Source of the DNA: Rhodopirellula sp. P2
GTDB lineage: Bacteria > Planctomycetota > Planctomycetia > Pirellulales > Pirellulaceae
Length of the DNA stretch: 64,000 nucleotides
Reading direction: 5' to 3'
Assembly: GCF_028768465.1 (NCBI RefSeq)
Contig: NZ_CP118225.1
Coordinates: 372,001-436,000, forward strand
The notes below the pieces were generated by a model. It ran no database searches. It was not told the DNA's origin and was given only the letters and a program-made list of their open reading frames with translations. A program made the position numbers and the translations under genes. Positions 18,694 through 28,780 of this stretch are shown piece after piece. How positions within the stretch are numbered: the stretch's first letter is position 1; each line of letters begins with the position of its first letter.

Positions 18694-21349
18694 GAATCAA
18701 TCCTTGTAGCTCTTCTTGAGGCAGCGTATTTCCGGCCGAAGGCATCACGCTTTGATAGTTCGCCCGGTGCTTTCGCAGGTATTCATTGTACCGAACAACT
18801 TCCGGTGCAACCGAAACCGCGACCGATTGCAGAGAAATGGCTTGGGAATACGCCTTGGCGGCGGCCTCTGCATCCCCCAGTTGCTGGTGAAGGAATCCGT
18901 AGTTGTTCCAAACTCCACCCAGCATGCTCTGCGTCTCGGCGTCATCTGGAAATTGAGTGGCGAGCGGTTGCCCAACTTCCAACGCCTTCTCAAACGCCAT
19001 GCGTGCCTTCCCCAACGATTTCATCTTCGATCGAACCAAACCCAAGTGATTGAAACTGAGTGCCAAATCCCTTCGGTAGTTCGGGTGATTGGGCCAACGA
19101 AGCACGACTTGGTTGCCCATTTCGATGGCTTGCTCGAATGTCTCGATTGCTTTTGCATTCCTCCCCATTGCGGATTGTGCCGCGCCGAGCGTATTGAGCG
19201 TCACCATCGTTTGCCCGGCAATCGCTGCGTCACCTGGTTCAGCCTGCAAGAAACTCAACTGGGACTCCAGTGCTTGACTCGCATACTGGATCGCTCGTCC
19301 AGGGTCCGACTCCGTCAGCAAGCCTGCCAGATTGGACTGAACCGCTGACAACTTTTTCGAAATCGGATCCGTATTCGATTGCGATAATTCGTCTGTGTTT
19401 GACACCAAATCGATGGCCAACGGCTGCAGACGTTGAATCGATTTGGTGAAATACGATTCCGCTTCCGTTTTCGCATCGGTTCGCATCAACAACAAACCCA
19501 TGTTGTTCATCGTGGTTGCCAACGACACTTCGACCTCGCGGCGTTGTGGAAACGCGGGGCCCTGATCAGCCAGCTTCCGTTGAAGCGTCATCGCCCGAAC
19601 AAAATAGCGAACTGCCTCTTCTAGTTTCCCTGCCCGCACCAAGGCTTGTGCCAAGTTGTTCTGGCACGTCGACCAGTGCAGTCGCACGGGATCGTTGGGA
19701 CCCGTATCCGCTGCCAACGCCGCGTAGATCGATTCACTGCGTTTTAGCTCCATGATCGCTTGCTCACTGTCTCCCAACTCCGATTGCAGCGCTCCCGCTT
19801 TCGCAAGTGTCATCGCCAGGTCCTCGCGCAGTGCGGGATCGTCTTTGACTTCCGCTGCGAAGAGTTCGTAGTACTGCAGTGTTTCCAACAAAAACTGCCG
19901 ACGCACCGAATCAGCCCCCGGAACATTGGCCAGAGACTCAGCCATTTGAGCTCCCAAACGATCGATCGCTCCGCGCGCCAACAACTCGCTCCGAGTGGCT
20001 CGCGCCAAATTGTCGTCCGACACGCTCTTCGCCGCTGCCAACTTCGCGTTGTAAATGGTCGACCCAACCAAACCCAAAGTCACAATCAAAGCCGCCGACA
20101 ATGCGACACGACGATGCTTCAAGGCCAAACGCGTCAACCGATCCGCGACAGATGGTGGTCTGGCAATGGTGGGTTCACCGCTCAGCACTCGATTCATGTC
20201 CTCGGCGAACTCCTTGGCGGTCTCGTATCGATCCTCGCGATTCTTGGACATCGCCTTCGCGATCACGGTCCCTAAATCACGAGGCAAATCGGGCCGCAAT
20301 AAATGCAGGGGAATCACCTCCTCGTTGTCGATCTTCTTCAGAATGGTTGCCGCATCTTCGCCTTCATGGGCGTAACGCAGCGTCAGGCATTCGTACAACG
20401 TGGCGGCCAACGAATACTCATCGGCTCGTCCATCAATCAAAGCCGATTGCCCACGAGATTGCTCGGGGCTCATGTACCGCATCGTGCCAATGACGTCGCC
20501 TGACCGAGTCAATGACATCTCGGTCTGACAGCGAGCCAACCCAAAATCGGTCACCCAAATCTTGCCGGATCGATCGAGCATCAAGTTGGATGGCTTCACG
20601 TCACGATGGACCACACCATTTTCGTGGGCAACGTGCAACGCGTCAGCGATGTCGATTCCCCACTGAACCACTTGCTTCCAAGCGTCGCGTTTTCGTTCCG
20701 CCGACTCCGCCCGAGATTCGCCGGTGGACGTCCCCGATTCCACGGCAAGCTCACCAGCGATTTTCTCCTCCCGACGTTCCCGCACCCAAGCATCCAAGGC
20801 GATGCCATCGATGAACTGCATCGCGTAGTAGTGAACGCCTTGATGGCTGCCGACACTGTGGATCGGGACAATGTGAGGATGCTGCAGCAAGCCAGCCGCG
20901 TGGGCTTCGTTTTTGAACCGAGCGATCTGGTTCGAGTCCAACATGGAAGCCAGCGGCAGCAACTTGATCGCGACGCGTCGATCAAGCGACTGCTGACTGG
21001 CTTCGTAGACAACCCCCATCCCACCACGACCAATCTCATGATGCAAAAGGAAGTCACCGAGTTGTTTGTCCGCCGGCAGCGGGACCGAAGGCGCATCGAG
21101 AGTGGGGTGCATCCCGGCGGCCACGCCATAGAGAGCTCTCAGCTTTTCGAGGTAGGCATGAAAGACGGACCCCAAGTCTGGGTTCTGCCGAACGATTTCA
21201 TCCGAGTCCAATGACTCGCCGTTTTCCAAACCGACCAAGTACTCGTCCAACAATTTCGTCAGCCGAGATTGTTGCTCGTCATTCAGACCGCGCAGCAGCG
21301 ATGGATCCGTCGATTGCGATTCATCCGTCGACAATTCAAAGGCGACCAT
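18680..21349 (-). CDS. Transmembrane Ser/Thr protein kinase with C-terminal TPR-like repeats
   Basis: An 889-residue Hanks-type kinase. The glycine loop is GRGGMG (107-112), with Lys129 in VAIK, HRDVKPSN at 248-255 and DFG at 268-270. The region around 195-225 is an inserted hydrophilic segment within the kinase fold. A TM helix follows near residues 410-430 (ALSAALIVTLGLVGSTIY), then about 450 residues of helical repeats resembling TPRs (for example ALVRAGKLEEAVRYF, GRNAKAIETFEQAIEMG). The start at 21349 overlaps the sigma-factor stop by 1 nt (TGATG); an upstream extension of 23 residues lies inside the sigma gene and is rejected. It forms an operon with the ECF sigma and the LExR protein. 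Confidence 0.92.
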   Translation of the reverse strand: MVAFELSTDESQSTDPSLLRGLNDEQQSRLTKLLDEYLVGLENGESLDSDEIVRQNPDLGSVFHAYLEKLRALYGVAAGMHPTLDAPSVPLPADKQLGDFLLHHEIGRGGMGVVYEASQQSLDRRVAIKLLPLASMLDSNQIARFKNEAHAAGLLQHPHIVPIHSVGSHQGVHYYAMQFIDGIALDAWVRERREEKIAGELAVESGTSTGESRAESAERKRDAWKQVVQWGIDIADALHVAHENGVVHRDVKPSNLMLDRSGKIWVTDFGLARCQTEMSLTRSGDVIGTMRYMSPEQSRGQSALIDGRADEYSLAATLYECLTLRYAHEGEDAATILKKIDNEEVIPLHLLRPDLPRDLGTVIAKAMSKNREDRYETAKEFAEDMNRVLSGEPTIARPPSVADRLTRLALKHRRVALSAALIVTLGLVGSTIYNAKLAAAKSVSDDNLARATRSELLARGAIDRLGAQMAESLANVPGADSVRRQFLLETLQYYELFAAEVKDDPALREDLAMTLAKAGALQSELGDSEQAIMELKRSESIYAALAADTGPNDPVRLHWSTCQNNLAQALVRAGKLEEAVRYFVRAMTLQRKLADQGPAFPQRREVEVSLATTMNNMGLLLMRTDAKTEAESYFTKSIQRLQPLAIDLVSNTDELSQSNTDPISKKLSAVQSNLAGLLTESDPGRAIQYASQALESQLSFLQAEPGDAAIAGQTMVTLNTLGAAQSAMGRNAKAIETFEQAIEMGNQVVLRWPNHPNYRRDLALSFNHLGLVRSKMKSLGKARMAFEKALEVGQPLATQFPDDAETQSMLGGVWNNYGFLHQQLGDAEAAAKAYSQAISLQSVAVSVAPEVVRYNEYLRKHRANYQSVMPSAGNTLPQEELQGLIHEAK

Positions 21350-22029
21350 CAACGCTGGTCCTCGGATGCTTTGAAACTCTCCAACGCTCGCAACCAAAGC
21401 ATCCGAACAGCACCGCACTTGCGATCCATTCGCTCCGCGATCTCATCGAACGAAAGCCCTTGCAACACCCGCAGGACGATCACTTCGCGGTAATGTGGTT
21501 TGAGTTTGCTGAGCTGATTGGTCAACTCAACCGCGCCTTCCCGGGCACGCATGGGAGCACTTGGCGAGGGTTCATTGCCCGCCAAAATCCCCGCCCAATT
21601 GCAAGCCGACTCCTCCAAGCGATTGCTGACCGCTTCCAATGAAACTTCGCGACGAATGTCTCGTTTTTGAACCTGTACGTGGCGTTTGAAACTGCGATGC
21701 AACGTGTGAATCAAGATGGTCCGCAACCAACACAGCAACTCGCCCTGGCTGGTCCCACGGAAATCGCCGAAGTCCTGATGAGCTTCCAACATCGCTTCCT
21801 GAACGATGTCCGATGGATTGACTCGCTTGCGGAGCCGACGATCCAACTGCGTGCTGGCCAGAATCGTCAGATAATTCGTGTACCACTGAAGCAAGCGGCC
21901 AAGCGCATCACGATCACCATCCCGCGCGTGTTCCAACAACTCAAGAAAACCAGGGTCGTTGCCCCAGCCTTCTCGATCGCTGGAATCGTTTTCGCGCGCC
22001 GTCCATGAGGAGTCTGTGGCGACCATCAC
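21349..22029 (-). CDS. ECF-type RNA polymerase sigma factor (planctomycete STK-associated group)
   Basis: A 226-residue sigma-70 family protein. Region 2 is around residues 30-105 (DRDALGRLLQWYTNYL, VNPSDIVQEAMLEAHQ, FRGTSQGELLCWLRTIL) and region 4 near 165-220 (LKPHYREVIVLRVLQGLSFDEIAERM, then GAVRMLWLRAL). The start is ATGATG, so the first or second Met could be used. The stop overlaps the start of the kinase gene. Sigma factors encoded next to Ser/Thr kinases have been described as expanded groups in planctomycetes; no classical anti-sigma gene is adjacent, which suggests the kinase may control this factor. Confidence 0.93.
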   Translation of the reverse strand: MMVATDSSWTARENDSSDREGWGNDPGFLELLEHARDGDRDALGRLLQWYTNYLTILASTQLDRRLRKRVNPSDIVQEAMLEAHQDFGDFRGTSQGELLCWLRTILIHTLHRSFKRHVQVQKRDIRREVSLEAVSNRLEESACNWAGILAGNEPSPSAPMRAREGAVELTNQLSKLKPHYREVIVLRVLQGLSFDEIAERMDRKCGAVRMLWLRALESFKASEDQR

Positions 22030-22139
22030 ATTGCTTTCCGAAGAGTAGTCTGGCTTCGCATCATCATTCGCAAGGAACTAGTTGCGAGACAAACGACAAA
22101 CCGCCAACTCTTTTTCAGCTTTTTTCAAAACTCATCGAT

Positions 22140-23291
22140 TCAGCGACGAAACCTCGAGAACCGCTCCCGAGGGGCCTCCCGCCCCACCGCAACGAACGCC
22201 GCATCGACGCGGTCCAACCGCGATGATCTCGAAGAGACGGAATCCGAATCGGCTGCCTCGGCTTCTTCCCGAAAAGCCTCCCATTCCGCGAACGAAACAC
22301 CGCCATCGGCGTTGACGTCGCACAACCCGTCCATCTCGACGTCATCGGACTCACCCTCCGATGTTTGATTGAGCCGATTGATGACCATCAACGCGTCCAA
22401 TGCCGTTGTGCGATCGTCTTCATTGACATCCGTTGGGTTGACGTCGTTGTATGCATTCAGTTCCGCATCCAAACGACCGCTAAATCGTTGCCGGAAACTG
22501 TTTCGAAACCAGCGGTTCCAGACAAACCAACGGTTGCGGAAATCATTGTTTCCTGAACCCGAGTCCTGGTCATCGTCATTGTCATCGTCATCGCCAGGGT
22601 CGTCCGTCGAAGGATCTTCCAACACCGGGTCGTCTGCGGCATCCGTCGCCTCCTCATCCGTTGAGACTTCGGATTCGTCGGTCGGATCCGACTCGTCAAC
22701 AGGCTCATCCGCCGCAGTATCTGCCGCCGCGTACAACTGGGTGATCGCAATCGCATCATCCTCGTCCAGTTCGCTGAACGATTGATTGGCGGAAACGAAT
22801 GGCGCCAGAACACTTCCCGTTGCGTCCGTGTGATCCAGCCCCAACGAGTGACCGATTTCATGCACCGCGACCCAGACCAAATCAAACGCGGCATTGCCCA
22901 GCGAGTTGCCAACTTCCCAATTCTCCGACAGATCAAATTGGATGTCGCCTGCCAACCGAGCGGGGTTCACATCGTCGGGAAAATATGCCTGCGCAAGCGT
23001 GCCGGCTCGCCCGTCCAAGTTCTCGAACGAGATATCGATGGAATCATTCAGTCCGACTTGGTCAACTTCCGTGAACTCAATGTCCGCCACGCTGGCCCAC
23101 GCATCGAACGCGGTTTCGATCGCTGCGTCGGTCTCTTCCTGCGTCAGCGAACTCGGCGAGCCCGAAATCGTATAGGTCAGGGCGGCGCTCCCCAGTCCCG
23201 GCCCATCCCAACCCAGGCTGGCGGCAAGCACTCGACGTGTTTCCAGAGACTGGATCGCAAGACGACGCGTTCGTTTCTTCCGCTGAATCAT
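22140..23291 (-). CDS. Exported matrixin-like zinc metalloprotease with dockerin/EF-hand-like tail
   Basis: A 383-residue protein. The N-terminus has basic residues and SLETRRVLAAS, the planctomycete LExR-type export signature. The catalytic motif HEIGHSLGLDH is at 144-154, the extended zinc signature of matrixins and other metzincins, and AFDAWASVADIEF resembles the pre-catalytic region. From about residue 200 comes a highly acidic Asp/Ser/Glu linker, then a dockerin-like calcium-binding segment (NDVNEDDRTTALDALMVINRLN-type) and an EF-hand-like loop DVNADGGVSFAEWEAF. Secretion and calcium-dependent association with a surface partner are inferred. It lies 110 nt upstream of the sigma gene on the same strand, possibly in the same unit. 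Confidence 0.88.
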   Translation of the reverse strand: MIQRKKRTRRLAIQSLETRRVLAASLGWDGPGLGSAALTYTISGSPSSLTQEETDAAIETAFDAWASVADIEFTEVDQVGLNDSIDISFENLDGRAGTLAQAYFPDDVNPARLAGDIQFDLSENWEVGNSLGNAAFDLVWVAVHEIGHSLGLDHTDATGSVLAPFVSANQSFSELDEDDAIAITQLYAAADTAADEPVDESDPTDESEVSTDEEATDAADDPVLEDPSTDDPGDDDDNDDDQDSGSGNNDFRNRWFVWNRWFRNSFRQRFSGRLDAELNAYNDVNPTDVNEDDRTTALDALMVINRLNQTSEGESDDVEMDGLCDVNADGGVSFAEWEAFREEAEAADSDSVSSRSSRLDRVDAAFVAVGREAPRERFSRFRR

Positions 23292-23519
23292 ATCGGACTA
23301 ACACTGCAAATTGAAAAGGGACAGAGGAGGCATCCGCGATCGTTTCAATCGCCAGCCCACCCACCACGAACCGGGCTCCGACCGCGCGTTCATCTGATGG
23401 ACCACAAAGAGAGGGCATCTCTCTGCCTGTCACGTCACTTCCACACACCATTTTCACAAAAACACCCGTCTTTCGCGGGCACCTCCACCAACCCGATCGG
23501 TCCCAAATCCGCGTGACAA

Positions 23520-23812
23520 AAGTCGCGGAGCGACGACAGTTGGTTCGTCGCTTTGCTCACGTGTCGCCACTCCGTGGCTCTTGAGGTGTGGAGTTGCAAC
23601 CAAGACCTCGGGTTGCAAACCCGAGGCTGACAGATGTCACCGCTCCGCGGTTGGGGTACGGGAACGTTCACGGCAACAGTCGCAGAGCGACGGCATAGGA
23701 CAGCCTTGGGTTTCAACCCAAGGTGACAACGCTGGCCCTCCCAACCCAAAGTCGCGGAGCGACGACAGTTGGTTCGTGGGTTCGCCGCACCTGTCGCCGC
23801 TCCGCGGCTTTT
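23520..23812. repeat. Cluster of alternating palindromic repeats (GTCGCGGAGCGACGACA family)
   Basis: A GTCGCGGAGCGACGACA-like unit occurs in forward orientation near 23521, 23681 and 23752 and as its complement (TGTCGCCGCTCCGCGG-like) near 23563, 23635 and 23792. Between them lie two perfect 9-bp hairpins: CCTCGGGTT/AACCCGAGG at 23606-23626 and CCTTGGGTT/AACCCAAGG at 23704-23723. The longer forward unit with the ACAGTTGGTTCGT extension is repeated at 23531 and 23764. The rest of the 23292-24133 gap shows no convincing gene. Confidence 0.8.
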
Positions 23813-24133
23813 CCGGTGCCGAACTCTCAGGCAAGGACGACAAAATCCAGGCCGCGAATTCTTTCCGCACTGTGAGCGACGAGGACATCCATCGCTTCGC
23901 CCGATTCCGACAAGCGAACCTGATAGTCACCGGTCTCGTTCAACGCTTGGCCGACTCGACGGGAGTTTCAATCGGAACAACATCGGATTCGAAAAACGCT
24001 AACAACGCAGAACCGCTCGCCGCCAAGCGGATCAGGGCCGCTCTTGAACCAGCGTCGCCGGACCGACAAGAACAGCCCACACTCGGCCCAACTGACCGAT
24101 CATAACTCAAGAGAAGGTTCGACTCCCGATCAA

Positions 24134-24895
24134 TCAGCCAAGGTTCGGTTGGCCATTGGAAGCACTCAACCCGCCGTCCACCGGCAACACGACTCCGTTG
24201 ACAAAGCGAGCGTCGTGGCTGGCCAAGAATGCAATCACATCAGCCACTTCTTCTGGTTCCGCTGGACGCTGCATCGGAATGCGCTCTCTGAATTTCTGCA
24301 TCAGTGTTTCGTTGGCCAGGATCTCTTCGGTCATCTCCGTCCCAGTCAAACTAGGTGCCACCGCGTTGACTCGCACTCCAACCGCTCCCAAATCCAACGC
24401 CAAAGCACGAGTGACATTGCTGACCGCACCTTTGGTCGCATTGTAGGCGAACGCCCCCCAATCACCTCCCAAGCCCGATACCGAAGAAACATTGACCACC
24501 GATCCTTGGGTCTTCTTCAATTCCTCCAGCGTCGCTTTGATCGTCAGGAAGACACCCCCCGCGTTGACGGCCATCTGCTGGTTCCAATCTTCCAATGAAA
24601 CTTCGTCGATTCCCCCGCCCACAAAAATCGCCGCGTTGTTGACCAACACATCGATGCCGCCGAACCGCTTGAGACTTTGCTCGACCAACGATCGAACGTC
24701 CTCGGCGGACGAAACATCTCCTGTATGAACCAGCAACTGATCCGGCGTCCCAATCGCATCGGCAACCGCCTGCAGCTTGCCCGCCGTCCGCCCATTGAGA
24801 ACGACTTGGTATCCATCACGAGCGAACCGCTTCGCGGTGGCGGCCCCGATTCCAGATCCAGCTCCTGTGACGATGACCGTTTTCTTCTGTGACAT
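24134..24895 (-). CDS. Short-chain dehydrogenase/reductase (SDR)
   Basis: A 253-residue classical SDR. The nucleotide-binding motif is TGAGSGIG near the N-terminus, NNAA is at about residue 85, and the active site combines VSSVSG with YNATKGA (Tyr-x3-Lys). The C-terminal PVDGGLSASN is usual. NAD(P)-dependent oxidation or reduction of an alcohol/ketone is expected, possibly a sugar or fatty-acyl derivative; the substrate is unknown. The start at MSQKKTVIVTGAGSGIG is clear; a much longer upstream open frame is not coding in appearance. It is divergent from the sulfatase at 25468. Confidence 0.93.
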   Translation of the reverse strand: MSQKKTVIVTGAGSGIGAATAKRFARDGYQVVLNGRTAGKLQAVADAIGTPDQLLVHTGDVSSAEDVRSLVEQSLKRFGGIDVLVNNAAIFVGGGIDEVSLEDWNQQMAVNAGGVFLTIKATLEELKKTQGSVVNVSSVSGLGGDWGAFAYNATKGAVSNVTRALALDLGAVGVRVNAVAPSLTGTEMTEEILANETLMQKFRERIPMQRPAEPEEVADVIAFLASHDARFVNGVVLPVDGGLSASNGQPNLG

Positions 24896-25467
24896 GTTCT
24901 TTCCTTGAAAGTTTTTCGTTTCGGATACCAAAACGGATGGCGTTTCGGAACACGATCCCGACACCCCTTGCGCCGCAAAACTCAACTCCACCCTGACACC
25001 CACGCCCATTCGGCGACGGCGTGAGAGGGCCGAACAGTGGTCCACCGCGAATGAAATTCCAAATCTCGCTCGTCGCCAAACGACAACATTTCTAATGAAA
25101 CACGACCTTCCCACACCCCCCCAGAGCCCCGATGGAGACCTGCACCCCGGCTCGACGCCCCGGAACGATGCCCCCGACTCGGACTCCTCCTCAGCCGTCG
25201 CCGAAACCGAGGATGGTTGCAATGGATTTGCAGACAGGCCCCTCCTCGTGCAAAATGATCGCTCGATTGGGTGGTCAACCTCTGGTGTCACCGTTGGCGT
25301 CCCCGCCTCGAACGAGCTCGATACGATTGCCCATCGCCCTGCAGTCGCCCTAGCCGCGTGACAAACGATCGAATTCAATCTCCCTCTTTCATCCCCCGCA
25401 TCTGTCATCCCGCCCCAGCCACCGCTCGTCAAGACGGGCGACAGCATCCCCGAGACCTGTTCCTCCA
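24896..25467. other. Divergent intergenic region without recognisable gene
   Basis: A 572-nt region between the divergently transcribed SDR and sulfatase genes. Open frames occur on both strands, but their composition and lack of start context do not support a gene. It must hold two promoters; none is obvious by eye. Confidence 0.5.
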
Positions 25468-26979
25468 ATGAACCTTCCCCTCCAAACACTCCTCGCGTTT
25501 TTCACGCTCACTTCCTGTTTCGCGCTCGCGACTTCCAACGTTTCGGTCGCGGAAGAACGCCCCAACGTGCTGCTGATTTTGGTCGACGATCTCAAGCCCG
25601 CCTTGGGTTGTTATGGCGACACGCATGCGAAGACGCCCAACATCGACGCCCTCGCCAGCCGCGGGATGCGATTCGACATGGCGTACTGCAACCAAGCCGT
25701 CTGCGCACCCTCCCGTTTCACGTTGATGCTGGGCTCACACTCCACATCGACCGGCTTGTACGGCCTGGGAAGCCAGCTTCGTCAGATCATCCCCGAAGCG
25801 GTCACGATGCCCCAGCACTTTGCCAAACACGGTGGCTACCGAACGGAGTCTCTGGGCAAAATCTTTCACATCGGACACGGCAACCATGGCGACCCGGAAT
25901 CGTTCTCCGTTCCCCACTTCAAAGAAAAAGTGATTGAGTACCTGGAACCCGAAAGCACCGCTGGTGGGCAACTGACTCGCGAAGAGGCCTACTTCACCAA
26001 CCAGATGCTGGGCCAGATCAAATCGCTTCCGCGAGGCGCCGCGTATGAATCCCCGGAAGCGGACGACGAAGACTACGCCGACGGTCGTGTGGCAGCGGAA
26101 ACGAAGAAACGACTGCAAGCGGCAAAGCAACGCCGACAAACCGAAGGCACGCCGTTCTTCATCGCCGCCGGCTTCGCCCGTCCCCACCTGCCATTCAGTG
26201 CCCCTCAGAAGTACTGGGATCTCTACGACCCAGCTTCGCTGCCGATGCCTGAGCATGAAGCGTTGCCGATCGATGCACCGCAGGTCGCCGGCAAACGCGG
26301 CGGAGAGATCTCCAACTACAAACCCGTCCCCACACAACCAAACGCAGAGTTTGATGACGATCTCAAACGCAATTTGATTCACGGATACTACGCCAGCGTC
26401 AGCTACGTCGACGCCCAAATCGGCAAAGTGATTTCGGAGCTGGATCGCTTGGAACTTTCGGACAACACGATCGTGGTGCTCTGGGGCGATCATGGCTTCC
26501 ACCTCGGCGACCTCGGCATTTGGACCAAGCACACCAACTACGAACAAGCCAACCGGATCCCGATCCTGATCACCGCGCCGGGTGTCACCCAGCCGGGCAC
26601 CTCCACCAAGCAGTTGACCGAAAGCGTCGACCTTTTCCCGACACTGTCTGAACTGGCCGGACTGCCTGCACCAATGGGGCCGCAACCAAACGACGGAGTC
26701 AGCTTGGTACCCGTTCTCAAAGATCCGTCCTCCCGAGTTCGCGAGCACGCTTATCACGCTTTCCCCAAACGCAAACTGGGCCGAGCGATTCGGACCGAGC
26801 GTTATCGTTTGGTGCAGTGGCAAACGATCGATGGAGACGACGCTCCGGTCTTCGAACTCTACGACTATCAAACGGATCCGCTCGAAACCAAAAACTTGGC
26901 CGAGGATCACCCCGAGGTGCTCCAGCGATTGTCAAAGATATTGGCGAAATACCCCGCTCCCGCGGCCAGAAATCGCTGA
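25468..26979 (+). CDS. Exported sulfatase (iduronate-2-sulfatase-like)
   Basis: A 503-residue type I sulfatase. A signal peptide (LLAFFTLTSCFALATSNVSVAE) precedes RPNVLLILVDDLKPALGCYGD, with Asp residues for Ca2+ coordination. The formylglycine motif is CAPSR with Cys79 as the residue to be modified. GFARPHLPFSAPQKYWDLYDP and WGDHGFHLGDLGIWTKHTNYE are characteristic of iduronate-2-sulfatase-like members, which remove sulfate esters from sulfated glycans. It probably acts in the periplasm or outside on algal or other sulfated polysaccharides; the exact substrate is not predictable. It is followed after 167 nt by a second sulfatase gene on the same strand. Confidence 0.95.
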   Translation: MNLPLQTLLAFFTLTSCFALATSNVSVAEERPNVLLILVDDLKPALGCYGDTHAKTPNIDALASRGMRFDMAYCNQAVCAPSRFTLMLGSHSTSTGLYGLGSQLRQIIPEAVTMPQHFAKHGGYRTESLGKIFHIGHGNHGDPESFSVPHFKEKVIEYLEPESTAGGQLTREEAYFTNQMLGQIKSLPRGAAYESPEADDEDYADGRVAAETKKRLQAAKQRRQTEGTPFFIAAGFARPHLPFSAPQKYWDLYDPASLPMPEHEALPIDAPQVAGKRGGEISNYKPVPTQPNAEFDDDLKRNLIHGYYASVSYVDAQIGKVISELDRLELSDNTIVVLWGDHGFHLGDLGIWTKHTNYEQANRIPILITAPGVTQPGTSTKQLTESVDLFPTLSELAGLPAPMGPQPNDGVSLVPVLKDPSSRVREHAYHAFPKRKLGRAIRTERYRLVQWQTIDGDDAPVFELYDYQTDPLETKNLAEDHPEVLQRLSKILAKYPAPAARNR

Positions 26980-27146
26980 ATCCGGACCGCTGAAGCCGGG
27001 CGGCAATTCCCCCCGAGCCGGTGACGTCTTTCGAAGCTCGATGACGCAGATCGCTCTTACCGGCTCAGCCTAGGCGATTAGAATGCGAGCGGCTGATCTT
27101 CACGATCGCTGCTCCCAGCATCCTTCACCTCGCCCGAGAAACCTTC

Positions 27147-28622
27147 ATGCGATTGGCTTCTGTCCTTCGATCTTCTTTCGCTGTTCTAACGTCGCTCTTC
27201 CTGCTTGGTTTGGCGACATCGCCGCCCAGTTCCGCAGCGGACGCCAACCGGCCCAACATCGTTTTCATCCTGGCCGATGATCTCGGCTATGGTGACCTGG
27301 GTTGCTACGGCCAAGAACTGATTCAAACACCTCGCTTGGATCAGATGGCAGCCGAGGGCATGCGGTTCACCGATTTCTATGCCGGCAACACCGTGTGCGC
27401 TCCTTCACGCAGCGTGCTGATGACCGGGATGCACATGGGACACACCCACGTTCGCGGCAACGCGGGTGGGCCGGACATGTCCAAACAATCGCTCCGCGAC
27501 GAAGACGTGACCGTGGCCGAGGTGCTCCAGTCCGCCGGCTACACCACCGCCTTGTGCGGCAAGTGGGGTTTGGGTGACGACGCCCTGGGCGGTCGTGATG
27601 GCCTGCCACGGAAACAAGGTTTCGATCACTTCTATGGTTACCTGAACCAAGTCCACGCACACAACTATTACCCTGAGTTTCTGTGGCGAAACGAGACCAA
27701 GGTCGCCTTGCGAAACGAAGTCCAACGCCGCGACCGATCCTACGGTGGATTCACTGGGGGCTGGGCCACCAAGCGAGTCGATTACTCCCACGACCTGATC
27801 GCAAATGAAGCGATGGGTTTCATTCGCGAAAAAGCGACGGACTCCGCAACCAAGCCATTCTTTTTGTACCTCTCGCTGACCATCCCTCATGCCAACAATG
27901 AGGGAACCGGCATGTCCGGCAATGGACAAGAGGTGCCCGATTACGGCATCTACGCCGACAAAGATTGGAGCGACCAAGACAAAGGCCAAGCCGCGATGAT
28001 CACGCGCATGGACTCGGACGTTGGTCGCATTCTCGACTTGCTCCAAGAATTGCAAATCGATGAACAAACCGTGGTGATGTTCTCCAGCGACAACGGCCCA
28101 CACAACGAAGGCGGCCACAATCCAAAGAAATTCGATCCCGCTGGACCGCTTCGTGGCATGAAACGAGCCCTGACCGAAGGCGGCATTCGCGTCCCATTGA
28201 TCGTTCGCTGGCCTGGCACGACTCCACCCGGCACGGTCTCCGATCACATCGGCTACTTCGGTGACTTGATGGCCACCACGGCGGAACTCGCCGGGACGGA
28301 TTTCCCCGAGGACGCAGATTCCATCAGCTTCGCACCCACGATCGTCGGCCGCCCGGAAACCCAACAACCGCATGAGTACCTGTACTGGGAATTCTACGAG
28401 CAAGGCGGTCGGCAAGCGGTTCGACGCGGCAACTGGAAAGCCATCCGCCAACCTTGGATGACCGGCCCGACTCAGTTGTATGATTTGAAAGCGGACATCG
28501 GCGAAACGACCAACCTGGCAAGCGATCATCCCGAGATCGTCAAACAACTTGAATCGCTGATGGAAGAAGCTCACGTGCCGCACCCCAACTGGCAAGTGAG
28601 CGGGAAAGCTCCCAAACGCTAA
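27147..28622 (+). CDS. Exported arylsulfatase-type sulfatase
   Basis: A 491-residue type I sulfatase with signal peptide ([25 protein letters not shown]). [22 protein letters not shown] contains the metal-binding Asp pair, and [12 protein letters not shown] carries the formylglycine Cys84 in the CxPSR motif. [28 protein letters not shown] and [19 protein letters not shown] are the expected catalytic-domain motifs of arylsulfatase A-like enzymes. The C-terminal domain has [21 protein letters not shown], typical of the family. It follows another sulfatase, so coordinate degradation of a sulfated glycan is likely, although they may be separately transcribed. Confidence 0.95.
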   Translation: MRLASVLRSSFAVLTSLFLLGLATSPPSSAADANRPNIVFILADDLGYGDLGCYGQELIQTPRLDQMAAEGMRFTDFYAGNTVCAPSRSVLMTGMHMGHTHVRGNAGGPDMSKQSLRDEDVTVAEVLQSAGYTTALCGKWGLGDDALGGRDGLPRKQGFDHFYGYLNQVHAHNYYPEFLWRNETKVALRNEVQRRDRSYGGFTGGWATKRVDYSHDLIANEAMGFIREKATDSATKPFFLYLSLTIPHANNEGTGMSGNGQEVPDYGIYADKDWSDQDKGQAAMITRMDSDVGRILDLLQELQIDEQTVVMFSSDNGPHNEGGHNPKKFDPAGPLRGMKRALTEGGIRVPLIVRWPGTTPPGTVSDHIGYFGDLMATTAELAGTDFPEDADSISFAPTIVGRPETQQPHEYLYWEFYEQGGRQAVRRGNWKAIRQPWMTGPTQLYDLKADIGETTNLASDHPEIVKQLESLMEEAHVPHPNWQVSGKAPKR

Positions 28623-28780
28623 GTCACTGGGTGGAACATAAGTGGCATAGGCTTCCAGCCTGTGATTGCACGAAACACAAGTCGAAGCCCATGCCACAAT
28701 TCCGATCCAACACTCCTTCTTCCCTCGTTGCCAAGCCACGTCGCGCGTCTTAGCGAAGCACCTCAAGCGTTCCACACAGT

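Noticed and set aside
24896..25489. 198-codon N-terminal extension of the SDR
   Set aside because: The SDR begins naturally at MSQKKTVIVTGAGSGIG; the extension is low-complexity and overlaps the divergent sulfatase start.
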